Below are positions 25,519-32,451 of a stretch of 32,451 nt of DNA, piece by piece. The position numbers were made by a program, and so were the translations under genes. Where the stretch lies: contig CAUZSH010000013.1 of assembly GCA_963582935.1 (NCBI GenBank), positions 1-32,451 of the forward strand, read 5' to 3'. The notes beneath the pieces are model-generated. The model saw nothing but the letters and a program-made list of their open reading frames with translations, had not been told where the DNA came from and did no database searches. Positions within the stretch are counted from its first letter, which is position 1. Each line of letters starts with the position of its first letter. The stretch is from CAUZSH01 sp963582935. Its GTDB lineage: Bacteria; Pseudomonadota; Gammaproteobacteria; Francisellales; Francisellaceae.

Positions 25519-25633
25519 TGAGCATATTTCATATGATGTGAGCCTATGAGATAAAATAGGTGTTTTGAGCTGAATTCTGTATGGTCATGAAGATATGGCT
25601 TTGCTAAACTCATCAGGTTGATTTTAAAAAACC

Positions 25634-26890
25634 ATGGAATACTCAATGTATCGTCCTTTTTCACTTTTTATTGGATTTCGCTATCTTCGTGCGCGAAAAC
25701 GAAACCATTTCATCTCTTTTATCTCTGCCGTATCCTTTATTGGCGTGGCATTAGGAGTTGCGGTGTTAATTACCGTTTTGTCTGTGATGAACGGCTTCGA
25801 TAAAGAAATTCGCTCACGGATTCTGGTGATGGTGCCACAGGTGAGTGTGACAGAATGGGGTGGTCGTTTAAGTAATTGGGAATCACTGAAACCAGCTATT
25901 CAAAAACAAAAAGATGTGATCGGAATGGCCCCCGTGATTCAGGGACAAGCCATGCTGAGTTATGAAGGGAGTAATAACTTTAGCTTTATTCTAGGTGTCG
26001 ATCCTAAACTGCAAGGCGAGATTTCCCCTATTGGGAAAAAAATGGTTGAAGGTAAGCTAGAAAATCTCACACCTGGAGGTTTTGGAATCGTTTTAGGTAA
26101 GGCGCTGGCAAACTCTATGGGTGCACGCATGGGAGATAAGGTCACGGTGATTGTGCCACAAGCAAATTTAACACCTGCAGGGATGATTCCTCGACTAAAG
26201 CAGTTTAAAGTGGTGGGGATTTTCAGTGTGGGCTATCAGTATGATAGTGGCTATGCGCTGATGAATATTAAAGACGAAGCCACCCTATTACAAATGGAGG
26301 ATAACGTGAGCGCCATTCAGCTTAAACTCAATAATTTATATAATGCTCCAAAAGTCACGCAGGCATTGAATAGTGAGCTACCCCCAATGTACAACTCCTA
26401 TGATTGGACGCAGTCAAATAGTAATTTTTTCAAAGCCTTACAGATGGAAAAAACGATGATGTTTTTAATCTTGGCACTTATTATTGCCGTGGCAGCTTTC
26501 AATATGCTTTCTTCACTGGTAATGATTGTAACGGATAAACAGTCTGATATCGCTATTTTGAGGACCTTGGGCACATCTTCTCGGCGAATTATGGGCATCT
26601 TTATGGTGCAGGGGATTTCCATTGGTGTAATTGGCACGTTCTTAGGGGTTGTATTTGGCGTGACACTTTCCTTAAATACCACTGAAATCGTAAACTGGAT
26701 TCAAAAAGTTTTCCATGTGCAATTCTTAAATGCAAATGTTTACTACATTGATTTTTTACCCTCATCACTTGAGATGTCAGATGTGATTCGTGTTGCTGTA
26801 ATGGCACTTGTTTTGAGTATTTTGGCGACCATATATCCTGCGTGGAAAGCCTCAAGAGTGCAACCTGCGGAGGCTTTACGTTATGAGTGA
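25634..26890 (+). CDS. lolC: Lipoprotein-releasing ABC transporter permease (LolC/LolE family)
   Basis: A 418-residue permease that, with LolD, releases outer-membrane lipoproteins from the inner membrane to the carrier LolA. The family start FIGFRYLRARKRNHFISFIS and the first helix to VLSVMNGFDKEI are clear. A large periplasmic domain (about residues 48-265) is followed by three helices with the FtsX-like block DIAILRTLGTSSRRIMGIF, ending YPAWKASRVQPAEALRYE. An ATG four codons downstream (25646) matches the family start better. Only one permease gene is present next to lolD, so this may be a LolF-type homodimeric subunit rather than LolC proper. Confidence 0.9.
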   Translation: MEYSMYRPFSLFIGFRYLRARKRNHFISFISAVSFIGVALGVAVLITVLSVMNGFDKEIRSRILVMVPQVSVTEWGGRLSNWESLKPAIQKQKDVIGMAPVIQGQAMLSYEGSNNFSFILGVDPKLQGEISPIGKKMVEGKLENLTPGGFGIVLGKALANSMGARMGDKVTVIVPQANLTPAGMIPRLKQFKVVGIFSVGYQYDSGYALMNIKDEATLLQMEDNVSAIQLKLNNLYNAPKVTQALNSELPPMYNSYDWTQSNSNFFKALQMEKTMMFLILALIIAVAAFNMLSSLVMIVTDKQSDIAILRTLGTSSRRIMGIFMVQGISIGVIGTFLGVVFGVTLSLNTTEIVNWIQKVFHVQFLNANVYYIDFLPSSLEMSDVIRVAVMALVLSILATIYPAWKASRVQPAEALRYE

Positions 26891-27578
26891 TCAAATACAA
26901 ATATCTAATAGTACAGTGCTTACAGGAAAAATGCTGACTAAAACCTATCAAGAAGGAAAGCTAAAAACATCCGTTTTACATGGTGTGGACATAGAGATTC
27001 ACCCAGGTGAAAAAGTCGCGATATTAGGGAGTTCAGGCTCTGGAAAAAGCACGCTGTTGCACTTACTGGGTGGCTTGGATAAACCTAGCTCTGGTGAGGT
27101 GCAGCTACTTGGGAAACCCTTTTATAATTTATCTGCAAATCAACGTGCGGCGATGAGAAACCAGCATTTAGGGTTTATTTATCAATTCCATCATCTATTA
27201 CCAGAGTTTACGGCATTAGAAAATGTATCAATGCCTTTATTCATGCAGAAATTGCCATTGAAGCTAGTGAAAGAAAAAGCGGCGGATATGTTGGATCAGG
27301 TAGGCTTATCTCATCGTATTAAGCATAAGCCTTCTGAGTTATCAGGGGGTGAACGTCAAAGGGTGGCCATTGCTCGGGCATTGGTGAATAACCCTAAGTG
27401 TGTGTTGGCAGATGAGCCCACTGGAAATTTGGATGAAGAAAATGCCGATAAAGTTTATGGATTAATGTGCGATCTTAGCACAAAGATTCAGACGAGCTTT
27501 GTGGTAGTGACGCACAATAAAAAAATGGCACAACAGTTAGATCGAGTGTATACCTTGCATAATGGGTTAATTGCTTAG
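26883..27578 (+). CDS. lolD: Lipoprotein-releasing ABC transporter ATP-binding protein
   Basis: A 231-residue ATPase. Walker A GSSGSGKST, Q-loop region FIYQFHHLLPEFTALENV, signature LSGGERQRVAIARAL, Walker B CVLADEPTGNLD, and the H-loop His in VVVTHN. The FHHLLPEF(T/S)ALENV block is typical of LolD. Its start overlaps the end of the permease gene by eight bases, so the two are translated together. Its stop overlaps that of the convergent MFS gene (27575-27578). Confidence 0.95.
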   Translation: MSDQIQISNSTVLTGKMLTKTYQEGKLKTSVLHGVDIEIHPGEKVAILGSSGSGKSTLLHLLGGLDKPSSGEVQLLGKPFYNLSANQRAAMRNQHLGFIYQFHHLLPEFTALENVSMPLFMQKLPLKLVKEKAADMLDQVGLSHRIKHKPSELSGGERQRVAIARALVNNPKCVLADEPTGNLDEENADKVYGLMCDLSTKIQTSFVVVTHNKKMAQQLDRVYTLHNGLIA

Positions 27579-28834
27579 GCGGGTTTGGATTTTGTTCGCA
27601 TACAAAAACTCAACACCACAGCTAACGCCAATCCGATCAAAATAGGTAGAAAGGCAAACTGATAGGCGGCTAAAGTCGCTTGAAGACCGCATTCTAAATT
27701 ATGGGAAGTGTAGGCATTAATCATCCAGCCGATAACTGGTTGCAGTATTGGTCCACCTAAGCCAATAATAATCATATTGGTAAATCCCATTGCGAGACCT
27801 TTTGCTTCTTCGGAAGTTTGCGCTTCGACGCTGCCAAATGGCAAAATATAAGTGCCTGAGCACACGCCCAGAAGGAAAAATAACGCTTGCATAAAACCAA
27901 AGGAAACAGGGAGATATAGAATCATGGCAAAGGAAGCTGTTGCAATGAGTGAGAAAATAATCTTGATGGTTTTAGGTGAAGATTTATTGGCTAAATAGCC
28001 ACTGATTCCAGCGCCCACTGCTGCCCCAATAAAAATAAGTGCGGTTGCTTTTGATATGTCATGACTGCTAATACCAGAATATAAGATAGAGAGAAAAGGA
28101 ATTGCCCACAGAGAAGCAAATGCGCTAATAATGGCAAAGACAAGGCCACCGTATAGGCATACTTTCCAGATTTCTTTATTACCGAGGATAGATTTTAAGT
28201 TTTCCCAAGTTTTGTTTTCTTTGGGTTCATCGGGTATTGCTTTCGCTTTAGCCATTTGGTTTTTAGGACCATTACGAACAAATATTAGGATGGCAATAAA
28301 GAGCCCGATACCAATGACACTGCAGACAATCATGGTGGTGCGCCATCCATAGCCCTGTGTTAGGTATGAGAGTAAGTAATCCCCGCTAGCGCCACCAATC
28401 ATTCCCATCATTTCTAATAATCCAGCGACAATGGTGAATTTATTTGGGTACCAGCGAGCCGCAAGGTACATGGCGCAAGCCACACCTGGCGCACTGGCAA
28501 CCCCCATTAGCGCGCGAGTTGTATTGGCGGAGGCAAAGCAATCACAAAATGAAAAAGCAAAGGTGCCAAGGGCAAGTATGATGGTAGCTCCAAGGAGCAC
28601 GTTTCGTGGTCCAAAGCGATCAACCAGCGCACCAGAAGGGATTTGAAGCAAAATATAAGGGTAGAAAAAGGCAGAAGAGAGAAAGCCAACTTGCGTTAAA
28701 TTGATGCAAAGAGACTGCATCAGTTCGGGCACCATTAAACTGGTAGAGCCTTGTACTAAAAATTGGAATAATACAAAAAACCCGCCAATAAAACAGATGA
28801 TTGCAGCCATGCTGTGATGTTTTATATTTTTCAT
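27575..28834 (-). CDS. MFS transporter, resembling phagosomal nutrient transporters (Pht family)
   Basis: A 419-residue major-facilitator protein with about twelve membrane helices. The loop 2-3 motif reads GALVDRFGPRNVLLG (variant of GxxxDRxGxR). The start FQFLVQGSTSLMVPELMQ with QVGFLSSAFFYPYILLQIPSG recalls the Pht-type amino acid/nucleoside carriers of Legionella and Francisella. This resemblance is from memory of the families, not a search, and the substrate is unknown. No ribosome site is obvious. It lies 86 bases downstream of proS, with a long palindrome between them. Confidence 0.85.
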   Translation of the reverse strand: MKNIKHHSMAAIICFIGGFFVLFQFLVQGSTSLMVPELMQSLCINLTQVGFLSSAFFYPYILLQIPSGALVDRFGPRNVLLGATIILALGTFAFSFCDCFASANTTRALMGVASAPGVACAMYLAARWYPNKFTIVAGLLEMMGMIGGASGDYLLSYLTQGYGWRTTMIVCSVIGIGLFIAILIFVRNGPKNQMAKAKAIPDEPKENKTWENLKSILGNKEIWKVCLYGGLVFAIISAFASLWAIPFLSILYSGISSHDISKATALIFIGAAVGAGISGYLANKSSPKTIKIIFSLIATASFAMILYLPVSFGFMQALFFLLGVCSGTYILPFGSVEAQTSEEAKGLAMGFTNMIIIGLGGPILQPVIGWMINAYTSHNLECGLQATLAAYQFAFLPILIGLALAVVLSFCMRTKSKPA

Positions 28835-28897
28835 AAGTATAAGGCGTTATAGTTTAATTGAACGAAGGTTTAATAATATTAGTGTAGAAGATAAGGT

Positions 28898-28928
28898 CAT
28901 AATTAAGCAATATGAATGCTTAATTATG
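28898..28928. promoter_or_regulatory. 12-bp perfect inverted repeat over the proS stop codon
   Basis: CATAATTAAGCA (28898-28909) and TGCTTAATTATG (28917-28928) with a 7-base loop. It overlaps the proS stop and lies 64-94 bases upstream of the MFS start. There is no T-run on either side, so it is not a standard terminator; it could be an operator for the MFS gene or an mRNA 3' end hairpin. Confidence 0.55.
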
Positions 28929-30623
28929 GGTTAAAAAAGTGAGGATATCATTGAGGAGGATTTCGGACTTTTCAGTAGAGGTTCGAGCTTTATATTCAAC
29001 GACTCCTTTCTCCAAGCCTTTTTTTCCAATGACAACTCGATGTGGAATGCCAATAAGATCAGCATCCGCAAACATGGTGCCGGCACGCTCATTACGATCA
29101 TCAAACAATACTTCGACATTCGCTTGCTTCAGTTCAGCATACAGCTTTTCTGCGGCTTCTTTGACTTCAACAGATTTATGCATGTTCATAGGAATGATAA
29201 TCACCTGATAAGGGGCAATTTCTTTTGGCCAAATAATGCCATTTTCATCATAAGATTGCTCAATGGCCGCGGCGATCACACGACTAACACCAAAGCCATA
29301 GCATCCCATGATTAGTGGTTGGGCTTTCCCATTTTTATCCAAAATAGTGCTTTTCATTTTTTCAGAATAATTTGTACCCAGTTGGAAAATATGACCTACT
29401 TCAATGCCTTTGGCATAAAGTAGAGTTCCTTTACCATCTGGGCTAATGTCACCCTCTACGACATTTCGTAAGTCTGCAGAGCTATAGTCTTGAATATCTC
29501 TATCCCAGTTTACGCCAGTGAGATGCTTGTCATCTTCGTTTGCGCCAGCGACAAAATCACTAATCACGATAGCGCTATGATCCACAATGACAGGAATAGG
29601 TGAGTTAACAGGACCTAAGCTGCCCGCATGTGCAACGAAAGCCGCTTGTATGTCGGTATCACTGGCAAAGGTAAAGGGTGCTGTAATTTGAGAGACCTTT
29701 TCTACTTTAACCTCATTTAAGTCATGATCACCACGTAAAACCAATGCGAATAGTTTATGGTTAGCGTCTTTTATAATTAGTGTCTTCACTGTTTTTTCAG
29801 CAGGTATGTTTAAAAAGTTGCATAGATCTATGATGGTTTTTTGATCTGGCGTGTCGATGGCTTTAAGAGACTTCTTTGGCTCTGAGCGTGTGCTTTTATC
29901 TGGAAATTGGTAGGTAGCTAATTCAATGTTTGCCGCATAATCACTAGTGTTTGAATAACAAATAATATCCTCGCCTGCTTCAGCAAGCACCTGAAATTCA
30001 TGAGATAAACTGCCACCAATAGCACCAGAATCTGCTTGTACCGCGCGATACTTCAAACCAATACGATTAAGGATATTGCTATAAGTTTGATACATGACTT
30101 GATAGGTTTCACCCAAACATTCATTGGAGCTATGAAAAGAATAAGCATCTTTCATAATGAACTCGCGTGCGCGCATGACACCAAATCTAGGGCGAATTTC
30201 ATCTCGAAATTTTGTCTGTATTTGGTAAACGTTTAAAGGTAATTGCTTATAGCTTTTGATTTCTTTGCGCGCAATATCTGTAATGACTTCTTCATGTGTC
30301 GGTCCAAAGCAAAACTCACGTCCATTGCGATCATATAATTTCAGTAATTCGGGACCAAATTTATCCCAGCGCTCTGTTTCATGCCAAAGTTCAGAAGGGA
30401 TAATATTTGGCATCAGTATTTCATTGGCGTTAGATTTGTTCATTTCTTCACGTACGATGTTCTCAACTTTACGGAGCACCCGAAGACCTGTAGGTAGCCA
30501 AGTGTAAATACCAGAGGCAAGCCTGCGGATAAGGCCCGCTCGTAACATTAGTTGATGGCTGATGAGTTCAGCATCATGGGGGGCTTCTTTTTCAGTGGCT
30601 AGAATGGTTTGGCTTGTGCGCAT
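28920..30623 (-). CDS. proS: Prolyl-tRNA synthetase
   Basis: About 567 residues from the ATG at 30623 (MRTSQTILATEKEAPHDAE, the standard start; an ATG five codons upstream is less likely). Class II synthetase: motif 1 region TGLRVLRKVENIVREEMN, motif 2 KFRDEIRPRFGVMRAREF, motif 3 GCYGFGVSRVIAAAIEQ. Between motifs 2 and 3 it carries the bacterial INS editing domain (about residues 225-400), which clears mischarged Ala-tRNA-Pro, and it ends with an anticodon-binding domain. Length matches the E. coli type. A promoter candidate lies at 30655-30683. Confidence 0.96.
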   Translation of the reverse strand: MRTSQTILATEKEAPHDAELISHQLMLRAGLIRRLASGIYTWLPTGLRVLRKVENIVREEMNKSNANEILMPNIIPSELWHETERWDKFGPELLKLYDRNGREFCFGPTHEEVITDIARKEIKSYKQLPLNVYQIQTKFRDEIRPRFGVMRAREFIMKDAYSFHSSNECLGETYQVMYQTYSNILNRIGLKYRAVQADSGAIGGSLSHEFQVLAEAGEDIICYSNTSDYAANIELATYQFPDKSTRSEPKKSLKAIDTPDQKTIIDLCNFLNIPAEKTVKTLIIKDANHKLFALVLRGDHDLNEVKVEKVSQITAPFTFASDTDIQAAFVAHAGSLGPVNSPIPVIVDHSAIVISDFVAGANEDDKHLTGVNWDRDIQDYSSADLRNVVEGDISPDGKGTLLYAKGIEVGHIFQLGTNYSEKMKSTILDKNGKAQPLIMGCYGFGVSRVIAAAIEQSYDENGIIWPKEIAPYQVIIIPMNMHKSVEVKEAAEKLYAELKQANVEVLFDDRNERAGTMFADADLIGIPHRVVIGKKGLEKGVVEYKARTSTEKSEILLNDILTFLTHN

Positions 30624-30654
30624 TACGATCACTCTCAATTAAAAATATGCAACT

Positions 30655-30683
30655 AAGTTATCGTGTTTTTGAAGGGGGTTCAA
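30655..30683 (-). promoter_or_regulatory. Promoter candidate for proS
   Basis: On the minus strand: TTGAAC (30683-30678), 17-base spacer, TAACTT (30660-30655), about 32 bases before the proS ATG. Sequence match only. Confidence 0.45.
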
Positions 30684-30701
30684 GCATTCTTTATGTATAG
30701 T

Positions 30702-30953
30702 TTAAGGTTTGGGTGCCTCAGTTGTCTCTTCTTCTGTTTCAGGTATTGTCTTAGGTTTGAAAATAGCTCGGCGAATCAGTACTAAGAGTAGCATAAAGAA
30801 AGGGACGACATACATAAGCCAAAAGCCATTTTTTTGCAGAATGGGTAGCGCTTCAGGGAGTTCAAGTATGTAAAATAAAAACCCAATAAATGCGAGACAG
30901 TATAAGTAAATAATTAGGTCGTACGCTCTTTTAAAAGCTTGTTTTTTAATCAT
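30702..30953 (-). CDS. Small two-helix membrane protein, unknown function
   Basis: 83 residues. A basic N-terminus (MIKKQAFKRAYD) is followed by helix 1 (about residues 13-31), a short loop (PEALPILQKNG), helix 2 (about 43-60), basic residues RRAIFKPK, and an acidic, Pro/Thr-rich tail (PETEEETTEAP). I do not recognise the family. Located between cytochrome b561 and proS on the same strand, 41 bases after the former, so possibly co-transcribed. Composition and codon use look like a real gene. Confidence 0.6.
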   Translation of the reverse strand: MIKKQAFKRAYDLIIYLYCLAFIGFLFYILELPEALPILQKNGFWLMYVVPFFMLLLVLIRRAIFKPKTIPETEEETTEAPKP

Positions 30954-30994
30954 AGCTGATTTGGCTCTAGGGAGTATTCTTATTAATAAGTATA

Positions 30995-31519
30995 TCAGAG
31001 CATACGTTGAATAATTTTTTCTTTTTTACAGGTGTGAATAATCACGCCTAGAATGTGCAATAAGATTAACCCTGATAAGACCCAAACTGTGACACCATGT
31101 ACATCAAGCATCCAAGTAGCAACTTCTGGCTGTAGGCTGAGCGGTAATGCAAGGTTAATGCCCCAAAAAGGAACAGGGTAGCCTAAGAGCGAAGAGCCGA
31201 GCCAGCCTGTAACAGGCTGAATAAATAAGCATAGATAAAGAAGAGTGTGTGCAATGTGCGCAATTTTAATATTTGTGGGGCTAAAATGTGGACCATGGGG
31301 TGGTACGCGCATAAAGGTGAGTCGCCAAAAAAAACGAATTAGCATTAAAAAAAGTACCGTCATGCCGAGGGATTTATGAATGAACATCAGGGTGGAAAAA
31401 GTAGTGCCTTGTACATAGCCAAAACTGATACCAAGGCCGATCATGGTGAAGATTATTAAGGCAATTAACCAATGGAGAGTTCGAGTAAAAGAATCATATT
31501 TTTTTATAGCTGCGCTCAT
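30995..31519 (-). CDS. Cytochrome b561 family membrane protein
   Basis: About 174 residues from the ATG at 31519 (MSAAIKKYDSFTRTLHWLIA). An open frame continues 53 codons further but runs into tRNA-Asn, so the longer start is rejected. Four membrane helices with the usual haem-ligand histidines: His in RTLHWLIAL, His in MFIHKSLGMT, His near AHIAHTLLY, and His in LILLHILGVIIH. Di-haem b561 proteins (YodB/CybB) pass electrons from quinol; the partner here is unknown. No strong ribosome site was seen. Confidence 0.88.
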   Translation of the reverse strand: MSAAIKKYDSFTRTLHWLIALIIFTMIGLGISFGYVQGTTFSTLMFIHKSLGMTVLFLMLIRFFWRLTFMRVPPHGPHFSPTNIKIAHIAHTLLYLCLFIQPVTGWLGSSLLGYPVPFWGINLALPLSLQPEVATWMLDVHGVTVWVLSGLILLHILGVIIHTCKKEKIIQRML

Positions 31520-31605
31520 GATGGGGTCGCTGAGTGTCTTTAATAAAGACACTGTATCATTTTTAAAGAGGAGAGATAAAGGGGGAAACATCAAGTCCAG
31601 AAATA

Positions 31606-31637
31606 AAAAAGGCCTGAGAAAATTTTCAAACCTTTTT
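31606..31637 (-). terminator. Rho-independent terminator after tRNA-Asn
   Basis: On the minus strand: stem AAAAAGG (31637-31631) with CCTTTTT (31612-31606) plus an inner TGA/TCA pairing, ending in a T-rich stretch. It lies seven bases after the tRNA CCA. Confidence 0.7.
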
Positions 31638-31643
31638 AAATCA

Positions 31644-31719
31644 TGGCTCCCCGAGACGGGCTCGAACCGCCGACCCAATGATTAACAGTCATTTGCTCTA
31701 CCAGCTGAGCTATCGGGGA
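31644..31719 (-). tRNA. tRNA-Asn (GTT)
   Basis: A 76-base cloverleaf with encoded CCA. Acceptor TCCCCGA with TCGGGGA, discriminator G. Anticodon stem AATGA/TCATT with loop CTGTTAA, so the anticodon is GTT. The T-arm contains GGTTCGAGCC. Own promoter and terminator flank it. Confidence 0.96.
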
Positions 31720-31742
31720 AGGAAACCATTTAACTGAGGTGA

Positions 31743-31771
31743 ATTCTAAAGAGAGTGCTAATGTTTGTCAA
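31743..31771 (-). promoter_or_regulatory. Promoter of tRNA-Asn
   Basis: On the minus strand: consensus TTGACA (31771-31766), 17-base spacer, TAGAAT (31748-31743), 24 bases before the tRNA. The strongest promoter match in the window. Confidence 0.75.
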
Positions 31772-31838
31772 ACGCTTTCTTGAAAAAAAGCAAACAGACA
31801 AAAGAGCGCTTTAGGTTGCCCCAGTGGTTGTGATTGGT

Positions 31839-32423
31839 TTACAGTCTCTGGCTCATTTCAGCAACACTATGAGAACCCATATCACGACCAATTTCCATAT
31901 CTAGTTGGCGAGATAAGCGACTACTAGAAAAGATTCCTCTTAATATTTGTTCTTTGCCTGCATTCTCTTCAAATACAAGTAGGTGTTGAAGGCTATTTTC
32001 ATGTAGAAGGCGTGCAATATGCCCAACACGAGCATTACTGAGGTCTTTGAAATCAAAGACGACTAGTTTTGATGTTTTTGTCATTAGCATCCCAACAGTG
32101 ACTTCAGCGGGGCTGACAGAATTGTTTTGTGCAGCCGTGGTTTTTTTTACCCCAAGAATATCAATACTTGAAACAACACCCTGTATGTGATCATTGTCAT
32201 CGATAACGATAAGTCCCTTTATGTTCGCGAATTTCATTTTTTCAAGTGCAGCTGAGGCAAGAATATGACGAGACGTTTTTTCAGGTGGACGGATGTGAAA
32301 ATCTGTAAAGACAAGTAATGCTGAAGAATCTAGATGCACAATATCAGAAATATTTTCTGGGTGGTAATAGCTTGATTTTTCCTCCAAGCAGTGTGTTGGA
32401 AGTATGGCGTATTGATTAAACAT
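31839..32423 (-). CDS. CBS-domain pair protein
   Basis: A 194-residue cytoplasmic protein made of two CBS motifs: the first around residues 35-92 (SSALLVFTDF ... KGLIVIDDNDHIQGVVSSIDILG), the second around 108-172 (VTVGMLMTK ... ARLLHENSLQHLLVFEE ... LRGIFSSSRLSRQL). CBS pairs usually bind adenosine nucleotides and regulate a partner; no catalytic domain is attached and no partner gene is visible. AAGGT upstream supports the ATG at 32423. About 120 bases separate its stop from tRNA-Asn. Confidence 0.85.
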   Translation of the reverse strand: MFNQYAILPTHCLEEKSSYYHPENISDIVHLDSSALLVFTDFHIRPPEKTSRHILASAALEKMKFANIKGLIVIDDNDHIQGVVSSIDILGVKKTTAAQNNSVSPAEVTVGMLMTKTSKLVVFDFKDLSNARVGHIARLLHENSLQHLLVFEENAGKEQILRGIFSSSRLSRQLDMEIGRDMGSHSVAEMSQRL

Positions 32424-32451
32424 AGTGCAACCTTGAATCCGTCATGGTACT

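Noticed and set aside
31520..31678. N-terminal extension of the cytochrome b561 gene
   Set aside because: It would run through the tRNA-Asn terminator and into the tRNA itself; the family start matches the ATG at 31519.
1..32451. CRISPR array, integrase, intact transposase, toxin-antitoxin or defence genes
   Set aside because: None were found on reading both strands; the repeats present are few, diverged and not regularly spaced.

Overview
The window is an AT-rich, gene-dense stretch of a Gram-negative bacterial chromosome. Lgt, a LolC/E-type permease with LolD, PhoA, an outer-membrane barrel protein, DksA, DeaD and TilS together point to Gammaproteobacteria. An MFS carrier resembling the phagosomal transporters of Legionella and Francisella hints at a host-associated or intracellular relative of those groups. 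Genus cannot be settled from the sequence alone.

Layout. (1) 1-2648: an M16C (PreP-like) metalloprotease whose 5' end lies outside the window. (2) 2649-6151: an eroded region with a SemiSWEET-like transporter, a rhodanese, a short-chain dehydrogenase interrupted by a GC-rich insert of about 290 bp, HU, several copies or fragments of a dispersed repeat, and a possible gene remnant. (3) 6152-7851: a PLP-dependent D-threonine aldolase-like enzyme translationally coupled to an outer-membrane protein. (4) 8036-13735: a divergent five-gene cluster, alsS - DoxX-like - carboxymuconolactone decarboxylase-like - malic enzyme - fumC, fitting a route fumarate/malate to pyruvate to acetolactate. (5) 13840-14226: tRNA-Ala(GGC) and three tandem tRNA-Glu(TTC) genes. 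(6) 14365-20667: alkaline phosphatase, HIT protein, parvulin isomerase, DeaD helicase, DUF202 protein, TSUP permease and a class II glutamine amidotransferase. (7) 20740-25451: dksA, then lgt-thyA-serA-tilS on the minus strand with tight or overlapping junctions. (8) 25634-28834: lipoprotein-release permease and lolD, convergent with the MFS carrier. (9) 28920-32423: proS, a small membrane protein, cytochrome b561, tRNA-Asn(GTT) with a clear promoter and terminator, and a CBS-domain protein.

Most genes are housekeeping. The least ordinary items are the repeat family with a base-compensated palindrome, the GC-rich insert in the dehydrogenase, a DksA that keeps only one of the four zinc cysteines, the malate/acetolactate cluster, the acceptor-stem variants among the tRNA-Glu copies, and a lone Lol permease that may form a LolDF-type exporter. 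I found no CRISPR array, integrase, intact insertion sequence or obvious defence or toxin system.
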